Assembly (NCBI GenBank): GCA_016296655.1
Contig: JAEDIW010000014.1
Span: 1 to 49,376, forward strand
DNA from: Treponema sp.
GTDB taxonomy: Bacteria; Spirochaetota; Spirochaetia; Treponematales; Treponemataceae
DNA: 49,376 bases
Direction of reading: 5' to 3'
Below, in pieces: positions 17,716-25,573 of the stretch (the first letter of the stretch is position 1; every line of letters begins with the position of its first letter). The position numbers and the translations under genes were made by a program. The notes beneath the pieces were generated by a model that worked only from the letters and a program-made list of their open reading frames with translations, had not been told where the DNA came from and did not search any database.

Positions 17716-17825
17716 TTTTTGCGGTAAACCGCAAAAACCAGGCTATCCAGCCTTCGCTAGCGCTCATCCGCTTCACTTCGTTCCAGTGGACTGCTGCGCA
17801 GGGCTTACTATCCTTGCCGCAAAGC
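17716..17825. repeat. GC-rich palindromic spacer
   Basis: Between the divergent nhaC and 17930 genes, TTTTTGCGGT-aa-ACCGCAAAAA (17716-17737) is a perfect 10-bp palindrome. It is followed by a GC-rich stretch with GCTAGCGC, TTCGTTCCAGTGG and GCTGCGCAGG. The composition resembles 1380-1460 and 43010-43130. GCTTTTTGCGG also recurs in inverted form as CCGCAAAGCC at the right end. Confidence 0.5.
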
Positions 17826-17893
17826 CATAAAAAAATGCACGAATATTCTAACACTAAATTATTCGTAGTAAAAGAGTTTGTTTGCCATATACA

Positions 17894-17922
17894 TTGAGTT
17901 TTTATTCACTTACCGTTATGAT
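17894..17922 (+). promoter_or_regulatory. Promoter giving a predicted leaderless mRNA (17930 gene)
   Basis: TTGAGT (17894-17899), exactly 17 bases, TATGAT (17917-17922), then 7 bases to the ATG at 17930 with no Shine-Dalgarno sequence. It is one of the clearest of the leaderless-type promoters here. Confidence 0.65.
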
Positions 17923-17929
17923 TTGAAAA

Positions 17930-18334
17930 ATGAACGACTGTGAAAAACTTATTGCAGATGCACACCGCATAATAAAACATGAACGGGCAGAAAATGCAGA
18001 CCATTATGACGGTCTTAAAGCCTGCTCAAAAATTGCAGATTTGCTGCCAAGAAACAACCCTGCCATAATTTCAATTGCACGACAGGTAGGCGACTACTGG
18101 TACAGCACATACATAACTTCTGCTGCAGAACCACAAAAAGAACCATCAGAAGAAAATCTTGACAAATTAAGTGCCATGCAGAACTTTCTGGAAGGAATCG
18201 ATGACGAAAACCAGATTCTGTCACAGCAGGACTGGCAGGAACTCGCTCAGATTATCCGCTTTGAAGCAGAAGACATGCCACTGGAACTACTCAGCAGCAT
18301 GATGTCACTTATTGTAGAACACGATGCCCTGTAA
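17930..18334 (+). CDS. Small acidic protein of unknown function
   Basis: This soluble, probably all-helical protein has 134 aa, is acidic overall, and has no signal peptide, cysteine cluster or membrane segment beyond a single Cys near each end of the first third. I do not recognise a family. Its stop codon overlaps the start of the radical SAM gene by 11 bases, so the two are translationally linked and the protein may partner with that enzyme or be its target. It is the first gene of its unit, with a promoter 8 bases upstream. Confidence 0.8.
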   Translation: MNDCEKLIADAHRIIKHERAENADHYDGLKACSKIADLLPRNNPAIISIARQVGDYWYSTYITSAAEPQKEPSEENLDKLSAMQNFLEGIDDENQILSQQDWQELAQIIRFEAEDMPLELLSSMMSLIVEHDAL

Positions 18335-19391
18335 AATGCCTGAAGAAAACAAAATACTGCCAGTTAACGCAGACACCTTTTACAAATCCTGCACTCAGTG
18401 TCCCAGGAACTGTTCCTGCAACCGCCAGATTTCCACAGCAGGCTTTTGCCATGAAAGTCAGCAAGTCCGCATTGCATCAGCATGCCTGCATTTCGGAGAA
18501 GAACCCCTCGTAACAGTACACGGTGGCAGTGGCGCAATCTTTTTCACAGGTTGCACACTGCATTGTGCCTTCTGCCAGAATTATCAGATAGCACAACAGG
18601 GCATGGGTCAAGCCGTAAGCATGGAAGATTTTGTGGAAATATGCCGTAAACTTCAGGATGCAGGCGCCGAAAACATCAACCTCATCACAGCAAGCCATAT
18701 AATTCCCCAGCTTGCACAGTATTTAAAAGCTGCAAGAAACTCCGGCATTACAATTCCGTTCTGCTGGAATTCTTCAGGCTATGAAAAGGTTGAAATGCTA
18801 GAGCTTTTAAAAGGCCTTGTAACCATCTGGCTGCCAGATTTTAAAACTTTAAGCAGTTCACTGGCAAAACAACTTTTTGCAGCCGAAAACTATCCTGACA
18901 CTGCAAAAAAAGCAGTCAGCTGGATGATAAAAAACTCCCCAATGGAAATAACAGAAGTCAATAAAAATGGCATTATAAAAGAAAAGATGCTAAGTGGTGT
19001 CATTATCCGGCATCTCTTTCTGCCAGGTCGCTTTGAAGAAACCGCAGAAACTCTTGGCTGGCTGAAAGAAAATGCAGACTCGAAAGCCTGTATTTCACTT
19101 ATGTCTCAATATACTCCAGTTCCGTTCAAAGGCAGCCAAAAAGAACTGGAACAGCGCAAAAAAGCCTTGAATTCCATAGAAAACAGGCTTGTTTCCCAAA
19201 GCGAAGAGCAGGATTTGCAAGACTTAATAGAAGCCTATGATTTTGAATATCTTTTCTATCAAGAGCTTACAAGCGACACAGACTGGCTTCCAGATTTTTC
19301 AAGAGTTCAGCCTTTTTCAAACAAGCTGGCAAAACCTGTATGGCACTGGAAAGACGGTTTCTGCAAAAAAATCAACATTCAGATTAAATAA
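18324..19391 (+). CDS. Radical SAM protein, PflX-like (COG1313)
   Basis: The radical SAM enzyme (355 aa) has the cluster motif CTLHCAFC at Cys77, Cys81 and Cys84 inside GAIFFTGCTLHCAFCQNY. An extra N-terminal cysteine set (CTQCPRNCSC...GFC, about 23-42) could hold a second Fe-S cluster. Family landmarks include AENINLITASHIIPQL, WNSSGYEKVEMLELL, WLPDFK, RHLFLPG and LMSQYTPVP, all matching the PflX group once annotated as pyruvate-formate-lyase activating enzyme. The true substrate of that group is not established and no glycyl-radical enzyme gene is in this window. A second in-frame ATG 12 bases downstream (MPEENK) is an equally possible start; neither has a clear ribosome site, fitting coupling to the upstream gene. 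Confidence 0.88.
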   Translation: MPCKMPEENKILPVNADTFYKSCTQCPRNCSCNRQISTAGFCHESQQVRIASACLHFGEEPLVTVHGGSGAIFFTGCTLHCAFCQNYQIAQQGMGQAVSMEDFVEICRKLQDAGAENINLITASHIIPQLAQYLKAARNSGITIPFCWNSSGYEKVEMLELLKGLVTIWLPDFKTLSSSLAKQLFAAENYPDTAKKAVSWMIKNSPMEITEVNKNGIIKEKMLSGVIIRHLFLPGRFEETAETLGWLKENADSKACISLMSQYTPVPFKGSQKELEQRKKALNSIENRLVSQSEEQDLQDLIEAYDFEYLFYQELTSDTDWLPDFSRVQPFSNKLAKPVWHWKDGFCKKINIQIK

Positions 19392-19414
19392 AGTAAAACA
19401 AATTATCCTATTCA

Positions 19415-19423
19415 TGTTATAAT
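19415..19423 (+). promoter_or_regulatory. Extended -10 box of malQ (leaderless type)
   Basis: TGT-TATAAT (19415-19423) ends 7 bases before the ATG at 19431, and no -35 match is obvious. An upstream in-frame ATG at 19422 lies inside this box and so is not the start. Confidence 0.55.
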
Positions 19424-19430
19424 GTTTTAC

Positions 19431-21488
19431 ATGGAACAAGAACTTAAAACAAAAAAAGAGACTGGAATCGTGATTCCTCTTGGAGCTATCAGGGAAAAAG
19501 ATAATTCAATAATAGGAACTTACCTTTCACTAAAAAAAGTAATTGAGTTTTGCAAAAAGAGCAATCTTTCTATCATTCAACTTTTGCCTGTAAATGACAC
19601 AGGAACCCACTCTTCTCCTTACAGCGGACTTTCGGCTTTTGCCCTGCATCCCATTTACATTTGCCTGGAAGCGACAGAAGGTTTTTCTGAACTTTACAAG
19701 ACAAATTCCGCCTTTGCAGAAAAATACGATGCTTACGTAAAAAAACATTCTAAGCCAGCTTCAAAAACCCGCAACCGCTATGATTATTCTGGCATTCTAA
19801 ATGACAAAACGGCTCTTTTAAAAGAAATTTTCCTGCAGGAATTTGAAAATGATTGCAGCGAAAATGCACAGGATACAGACAGCAGCTTTTCCGCCTGGAT
19901 TGAAGAAAATCCATGGATAAAAAGCTATTGCGTTTTCAAAACTTTAAAAGACAAAAATTCCCAATCTTCCTGGAAAAGCTGGAGTCAGACCGACCAGCAG
20001 GCAGACATTGAAAAAAACTGGAACACAACTGATTTGGAACAGAAAAAACAGCAGATTTTTTATGCATGGTGTCAGTTTTTGTGCCACAAACAGTTAAAAC
20101 AGGCATCTGATTTTGCTAGAAAAAACGACATTCTTTTAAAAGGCGACATGCCAATCCTTATGAACGAAGATTCCTGCGACGCATGGGAACACAGAAATGT
20201 TTTCAATCATGCTCTAAGAGCCGGAAATCCGCCAGACGGAGACAATCCAACCGGTCAGAACTGGGGCTTTCCTGTATATAACTGGAAACAGCTAAAAAAA
20301 GACAATTACACATGGTGGAAAAACAGGCTCATTTCTGCGTCGCAATATTACAGTGCATACCGCCTTGATCATCTGCTGGGCTTTTTCAGAATTTGGGCTG
20401 TGCCTGAAACTGACACAACAGCTGCACTTGGACATGCAGAACCCTATGAAGGCATTTATCGTTCAGAAATAAATGAAATTGACTTTGATGACAACCGCAT
20501 CCGCTGGCTTTCACAGCCACACATTCCTACTTGGGCTATAGAAAATATAACGCACGACTGGCAGCTGGCTCATAATATCTTAGGCATTTTCTGTACTAGA
20601 ATCGGTCAGGAAGAACTTTGGATTTTCAAGGAAACCATCTACGGTGACAAAGAAATTTTCAATACAGATTTAAATCTTGGCAACACAGACCTGGAAAATC
20701 AAGTAAAAGCTAAACTTGCACAATACTGGCTTGACCGTTGTCTGATTGAAATAGAAAAAAACATTTTTGTTCCCTCATGGACATATCAGAATTCTACAGC
20801 CTGGGAATCGCTTAATCCTTGCGAACGTGAAAAACTTGAACTGCTGTTCAATGAAAAAAATCAGCAGCAGCTCACGCTTTGGAAAAATTCAGCATCGCAT
20901 ATTTTAAAATCTCTGACAAATTCCGTGCAGATGATTCCCTGCGGTGAAGATTTGGGCGTAAATCTGGAATGTGTCCCTCAGGTTATGAAAAAACATGGAA
21001 TTTTTTCACTGAAAGTCCTTCGCTGGTGCAGGCAGTGGGAAAAACCTGGGCAGCCGTACATTCCGTTTAAAGATTATCCAGAACTTTCTGTAACGGTAAC
21101 TTCCGTGCATGACAGTTCAACCATAAGACAATGGTGGCAGGAAGAAAAGGATTCTGTAAAATCTTTCCTTGAATTTGCAGAATCAAAAGAAATTAAGCCT
21201 GATGAAGAATTTTCGCCAGAAACAGCAAAATTCATTCTGGAAGAAGCTTCCATGGCAAAAAGTTTATGGTGCATCCATCCGCTTCAAGATTTTCTTTATC
21301 TGGACAAAAACTATTATCTGGAAAATGCACAGGACGAACGGATAAATATTCCAGGCACTGTAACCGACTTCAACTGGACGTATCAGCTTCCGGCAACAAT
21401 TGAAGAAATTTCTGAAAATAAAGAACTCTGCAAAAATATTTCTGAAATTTGTGAAAAGCACAGGAGGTGTAATAAAAACTTTGCCTGA
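19431..21488 (+). CDS. malQ: 4-alpha-glucanotransferase (GH77)
   Basis: MalQ/amylomaltase (685 aa) moves maltosyl and longer glucan segments between maltodextrins. GH77 landmarks: SPYSGLSAFALHP, LLKGDMPILMNEDSCDAW, RAGNPPD...GQNWGFPVYNW, the nucleophile in RLDHLLGFFR (about Asp313), the acid/base Glu in PCGEDLG (about Glu506) and the third Asp in TSVHDSS (about Asp561). The version resembles the longer Bacteroides/plant DPE2-like branch but has no N-terminal starch-binding domains. Start chosen at 19431 because the upstream ATG overlaps the -10 box. The last nine codons run into the first hairpin of the spacer. It likely works with the GH13 protein on stored or imported glucans. Confidence 0.94.
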   Translation: MEQELKTKKETGIVIPLGAIREKDNSIIGTYLSLKKVIEFCKKSNLSIIQLLPVNDTGTHSSPYSGLSAFALHPIYICLEATEGFSELYKTNSAFAEKYDAYVKKHSKPASKTRNRYDYSGILNDKTALLKEIFLQEFENDCSENAQDTDSSFSAWIEENPWIKSYCVFKTLKDKNSQSSWKSWSQTDQQADIEKNWNTTDLEQKKQQIFYAWCQFLCHKQLKQASDFARKNDILLKGDMPILMNEDSCDAWEHRNVFNHALRAGNPPDGDNPTGQNWGFPVYNWKQLKKDNYTWWKNRLISASQYYSAYRLDHLLGFFRIWAVPETDTTAALGHAEPYEGIYRSEINEIDFDDNRIRWLSQPHIPTWAIENITHDWQLAHNILGIFCTRIGQEELWIFKETIYGDKEIFNTDLNLGNTDLENQVKAKLAQYWLDRCLIEIEKNIFVPSWTYQNSTAWESLNPCEREKLELLFNEKNQQQLTLWKNSASHILKSLTNSVQMIPCGEDLGVNLECVPQVMKKHGIFSLKVLRWCRQWEKPGQPYIPFKDYPELSVTVTSVHDSSTIRQWWQEEKDSVKSFLEFAESKEIKPDEEFSPETAKFILEEASMAKSLWCIHPLQDFLYLDKNYYLENAQDERINIPGTVTDFNWTYQLPATIEEISENKELCKNISEICEKHRRCNKNFA

Positions 21489-21616
21489 AATAGCGTCAAA
21501 GTTTTTATTCACAAGTTCGCGTTGCGAACTTCCTTATCAACTGCCGCTTCTCATTTCATTGCGAAGCGGCATAAAAAGTCAATCGATTGCTGAAACAATC
21601 TTCTTGACTTTTTATG
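21471..21616 (+). repeat. Four consecutive hairpins between malQ and GH13 gene
   Basis: Four perfect inverted repeats stand in series: AATAAAAACTTTG/CAAAGTTTTTATT (21471-21509), AAGTTCGC/GCGAACTT (21513-21531), TGCCGCTTC/GAAGCGGCA (21542-21571) and CATAAAAAGTCAA/TTGACTTTTTATG with an inner GATTG/CAATC (21570-21616). The first overlaps the malQ stop and the last ends one base before GGAG, the ribosome site of the next gene. A leader or attenuator role, or an inserted repeat, are both possible. Confidence 0.75.
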
Positions 21617-21626
21617 GGAGTTAACT

Positions 21627-24600
21627 ATGCAAAACAAAAAAAACATTTCGTACAATGAATTTCATATAAGCAAAGCGGTTCGCGATTTATGTGGCATATC
21701 GGAAAGTTTTTTCTCCTCATCGGGCAATGTCATTATAAGGGATTTTAAATCAATCCAGCTGTTTGCCGAAAAGTTAAACAAAATTTTTGACAGTCAGGGT
21801 AAAAGCGAAAAACGAGTTTCTGCAGGCAACATAAATGCAATGGGGCTTTTGGACGAAATTTCCCATGTAGTCTGTATGCTGTACAGAAAAAAGAAAAGTC
21901 CCCAGACTTTTTCAAACGCACTTGCACAACTGGACAAAAAATTCGGCAAGGAAAATACAGACAGACTGCTTCTGTCATTTATGGAAGATTTTCCTCCGAC
22001 AGAAGTCTACAAAGGAAAAATTTCGCCAGAAGAATTTCTTTCAGAACAGGCAATTGATTCTGGCACAGGTTTTACAAGAACAAACAGGGAAACTGTTCTT
22101 GAAGAAATGATTCTTCTCCATCTTGCAAACGAAAATCCAGCTTTCAAACCATTTAAAATCCTGTTCGATGACACAAAACTGCAGCTTTCTTCCATATATA
22201 ATGATGCATGGATTGAACTGCAAAATTTCTTTAAAAAGCAGCCCGTATTCGGTCCTTTTGACAATGATCTTATTTCCATGCTGAAAGAACCTGTAGAATT
22301 CAGTCCAAACGATTTGAGCGGTCAACTTGAATACATCAGAAAAAACTGGATGAGCATTTTCCCGGAACTTCAGGAAATGATGTCCCTTTTCTGGGCTTCT
22401 ATTGACCTGCTTTCAGAAGAAAACAAAGCCCGCTGGCAGCCTGTAAACGGAAACGGTCAGTTGCCGGATATGCAATCTTACAGTTATGAAAACCTTATGA
22501 ACGAATATGAAAAGTTTACGCCAGACAAAGACTGGATGCCAAAGGTAATTCTTATGGCAAAAACCGTACTGGTATGGCTTTTCCAATTAACACAAAAATA
22601 CGGAAGGAATATTTCCACATTAGACCAGATTCCTGATGAAGAGCTTGACACTCTTGCCCAGCAGGGATTTACAGGGCTTTGGCTTATTGGCCTTTGGGAA
22701 AGAAGTCCTGCAAGCAAGAGAATCAAACAAATCTGCGGAAACCCGGAAGCTGCCGCAAGCGCATACAGCCTTTATGACTATGAAATTGCACAAAATATAG
22801 GTGGCTGGGCTGCTGTTGAAAATCTGCGCTCAAGATTATGGCAGAGGGGCATTCGTCTTGCAAGCGACATGGTTCCAAATCACACTGGCATGGATAGCCG
22901 CTGGGTTGTTGAAAAACCTGATTTATTCATACAGAGAAGGGACAACCCGTTTCCGCAATATACGTACAATGGAGAAAATCTTTCCCACGACAGCAGAGTT
23001 TCTATTTTTTTGGAAGACCATTACTACAGCAAAAATGACTGTGCCGTTGTTTTTAAAAGGGTAGACAATTATACAGGGGACACACGCTACATTTATCATG
23101 GAAATGACGGAACTGGCATGCCGTGGAACGACACAGCCCAAATAGACTTTTTGAATCCAAAAGCAAGGGAAGAAGTCATACAGGAAATCCTGCATGTTGC
23201 CAGAAACTTTCCAATAATCCGCTTTGACGCTGCCATGGTTCTTGCAAAAAAACACATCCGCCGATTATGGTATCCAGAGCCAGGCAGAGGCGGAGACATT
23301 GCAACAAGAAGCCAGACTCAGTTGAGTACAAAACAATTTGATGATGCCATTCCAAATGAATTCTGGCGGGAAGTTGTTGACAGAATTGCACAGGAAGCCC
23401 CGGACACATTGCTTCTGGCAGAAGCCTTCTGGATGCTGGAAGGCTATTTTGTCCGAACTCTTGGAATGCATCGCGTTTACAACAGTGCTTTCATGAATAT
23501 GCTTAAAAAAGAAGAAAACCAGAAATACAAGGATTCTATAAAAAACACTTTAAATTTTGATCCTCAGGTTTTGAAACGATTTGTAAACTTCATGAACAAT
23601 CCAGATGAAGAAAGTGCCGTTGCGCAATTTGGCAAAGGCGACAAATACTTTGGAGTTTGTACATTAATGGTAACTATGCCAGGGCTTCCTATGTTCGGGC
23701 ATGGACAAATCGAAGGCTTTGAAGAAAAATATGGCATGGAATATACGCGTTCCTACAAAAATGAAAGCCCTGACTCAGGCCTGCTTGAAAGGCACAAGCA
23801 TCAGATTTTCCCTTTAATGAAAAAACGCTGGCTGTATGCCAATATAGAAAACTTTTTGCTGTTCGACGTATGGGAAAACGGTCATGTAAATGAAAATGTC
23901 TTTGCCTACTCAAATGCTGCCGGAAACGAAAAATCTATCGTGCTTTACAATAACAGCTATGAACGCGCCTTTGGAACCATCCACACTTCTGCAACTTACG
24001 CTGTAAAAACTGGCAATGGCAACGAAACTAAACTTATTACCCGGACTTTAGGACAGGGAATTGGTGCAAGCGATTTTGAAAATTGCTTTATTCTGTTCAA
24101 AAATCTTGTCAATGGTCTTTGGTATATCCGCAGAAGTTCTGAAATTTGCCGCAACGGTCTGTTTATCAGCCTGAACGGATATGAAACTCAGATTCTACAG
24201 GAAATTTACGAAGTCACAGACGATTCTTCAAATAAATGGTCTCGTTTATGTGAAAATCTTGCAGGCAAAGGTGTTGAAAATCTGGAAATTGCATGGCTTG
24301 AACTTGAATATGCACAGCTATACAAGGCATTGCAACAATTCCTGACAGTTCCATTCATTCAGAAAATGCAGAAATTCCTGCGCCCAGCACTGGTTCAGGC
24401 TGTCACCAAAGCAAAAAAAGCAGAAAAAACTTTCAAGCCTTCTGCAAAAAACTTAAAAGCACTTCTGGAAGAAATAGAGCCATCTGCACTTGAATTCTTC
24501 AGGCAATGTGCAATTTTTGCAGCAAAAGAAGAAAAAGCTATGCAGTTTGCCGGGGCATCTGGCCAAAAGCAAAAGAAAACCAAAAAGAAAATTCCTGCAG

Positions 24601-25316
24601 AACTTTTGTCACAGAAAGAATTTAAATCTTTTGCATCACAGCTAAAACTTTTGACAACTTTAGCAGTTTCTCCATCAGCTGTAAAAAAATCAAAACAGGA
24701 AATTCCTACACTTCTCAAAAAGAATATTGCAGAAACCCCTGAACTGCTGGACATTTTCCTGATTATTAAGGCATTTGGTTCATGGGCAGGCTCAGGTCAT
24801 GCAGAAAAATGGATGCTTGGCAAAAAAGCTCTGGAACAATTCCATGCAGCAGGCATTTACTCAGAATTTGCAGCTCAAAACCTTGAGAGAAGCATAAAGC
24901 TGCTGCCTGCATGCAACATTCCAGACGCAAATCCTGGCAAAATTGCAGATTTACTGTTCCTTTCAAAAAATTCTGCGTTTTTGTGCGGAGTAAATCAATT
25001 CAATAACATCTTGTGGTTTAATAAAGAAAGAACCGATGATACACTTAAACTGCTTGAACTTCTGGAAAATTTCAGCAATTTCTGCATCACAAAAGGCAAA
25101 AAAGAAAAATTTGCAGAAAAAATCAAACCAGTTACCAGCAGTTTTAAAAAACTTGAAAAGGTTATATCTGCCGCAGAATACAATGTTGCCAATATCATGG
25201 AGAAATTTTCTCCAGTCAAAAAAACGTCTGCAACTTCTGCTAAAACTTCAGGAAAAGCAGGCAAATCTGGAAAAGTTGTAAAAACCAAAACTGGTAGCAG
25301 GAAAAACAAAAGCTAA
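21627..25316 (+). CDS. Large GH13 alpha-amylase-family protein
   Basis: This protein (1,229 aa) has a GH13 catalytic barrel in the middle. No signal peptide is seen, so it is probably cytoplasmic. N-terminal about 310 residues: helical, unassigned. GH13 motifs: region I DMVPNH (Asp414, His419), region II IRFDAAM (nucleophile Asp534), region III LLAEAFW (acid/base Glu599), region IV FMNNPDE (Asp660), where Pro replaces the usual His before Asp. GLPMFGHGQIEGF follows. About 860-1190 is another helical, unassigned region. The last 35 or so residues are rich in Lys, Ser, Thr and Gly with the pattern KTSGKAGKSGKVVKTK, resembling a histone-tail-like sequence. GGAG lies 7 bases before the ATG. Activity on alpha-glucans is inferred from motifs and the malQ neighbour; the exact reaction is open. 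Confidence 0.88.
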   Translation: MQNKKNISYNEFHISKAVRDLCGISESFFSSSGNVIIRDFKSIQLFAEKLNKIFDSQGKSEKRVSAGNINAMGLLDEISHVVCMLYRKKKSPQTFSNALAQLDKKFGKENTDRLLLSFMEDFPPTEVYKGKISPEEFLSEQAIDSGTGFTRTNRETVLEEMILLHLANENPAFKPFKILFDDTKLQLSSIYNDAWIELQNFFKKQPVFGPFDNDLISMLKEPVEFSPNDLSGQLEYIRKNWMSIFPELQEMMSLFWASIDLLSEENKARWQPVNGNGQLPDMQSYSYENLMNEYEKFTPDKDWMPKVILMAKTVLVWLFQLTQKYGRNISTLDQIPDEELDTLAQQGFTGLWLIGLWERSPASKRIKQICGNPEAAASAYSLYDYEIAQNIGGWAAVENLRSRLWQRGIRLASDMVPNHTGMDSRWVVEKPDLFIQRRDNPFPQYTYNGENLSHDSRVSIFLEDHYYSKNDCAVVFKRVDNYTGDTRYIYHGNDGTGMPWNDTAQIDFLNPKAREEVIQEILHVARNFPIIRFDAAMVLAKKHIRRLWYPEPGRGGDIATRSQTQLSTKQFDDAIPNEFWREVVDRIAQEAPDTLLLAEAFWMLEGYFVRTLGMHRVYNSAFMNMLKKEENQKYKDSIKNTLNFDPQVLKRFVNFMNNPDEESAVAQFGKGDKYFGVCTLMVTMPGLPMFGHGQIEGFEEKYGMEYTRSYKNESPDSGLLERHKHQIFPLMKKRWLYANIENFLLFDVWENGHVNENVFAYSNAAGNEKSIVLYNNSYERAFGTIHTSATYAVKTGNGNETKLITRTLGQGIGASDFENCFILFKNLVNGLWYIRRSSEICRNGLFISLNGYETQILQEIYEVTDDSSNKWSRLCENLAGKGVENLEIAWLELEYAQLYKALQQFLTVPFIQKMQKFLRPALVQAVTKAKKAEKTFKPSAKNLKALLEEIEPSALEFFRQCAIFAAKEEKAMQFAGASGQKQKKTKKKIPAELLSQKEFKSFASQLKLLTTLAVSPSAVKKSKQEIPTLLKKNIAETPELLDIFLIIKAFGSWAGSGHAEKWMLGKKALEQFHAAGIYSEFAAQNLERSIKLLPACNIPDANPGKIADLLFLSKNSAFLCGVNQFNNILWFNKERTDDTLKLLELLENFSNFCITKGKKEKFAEKIKPVTSSFKKLEKVISAAEYNVANIMEKFSPVKKTSATSAKTSGKAGKSGKVVKTKTGSRKNKS

Positions 25317-25364
25317 AAAAGCATGGATTTTCCCTCACTAGCGATTTTTTTTTCAGAGAAGCGC

Positions 25365-25414
25365 CCCACGCATCAAAAAATTTGGACAAAAAACTTCATT
25401 TTTTGATGCGTGGG
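25365..25414. terminator. Strong hairpin after the GH13 gene
   Basis: A perfect 17-bp inverted repeat, CCCACGCATCAAAAAAT (25365-25381) and its complement (25398-25414), has a 16-base spacer. It lies between the convergent GH13 and thrC-like genes and could end transcription on either side. Confidence 0.7.
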
Positions 25415-25416
25415 AG

Positions 25417-25497
25417 GGGCTGTCTAATTAGTTCTGTCATGCTGAATTTTCTTTTGGAATGACACAAGGTTTTGACCTTATTGGACAGCCCGTTTTT
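25417..25497 (+). terminator. Long-armed hairpin with T run (repeat family)
   Basis: GGGCTGTC (25417-25424) pairs with GACAGCCC (25484-25491), and the inside arms include TGTCAT/ATGACA. A TTTTT run follows. TTCAGCATGACA and ATTAGACAGCC words on the other strand link it to the copies near 2052 and 48379. Confidence 0.65.
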
Positions 25498-25573
25498 ATG
25501 CAAAAGGTATTAAATCTTGATTAAAAGTTGCAAAAGCGTATTTTTCATGGGGAAGGCATGGGAAAGCAGTTTT

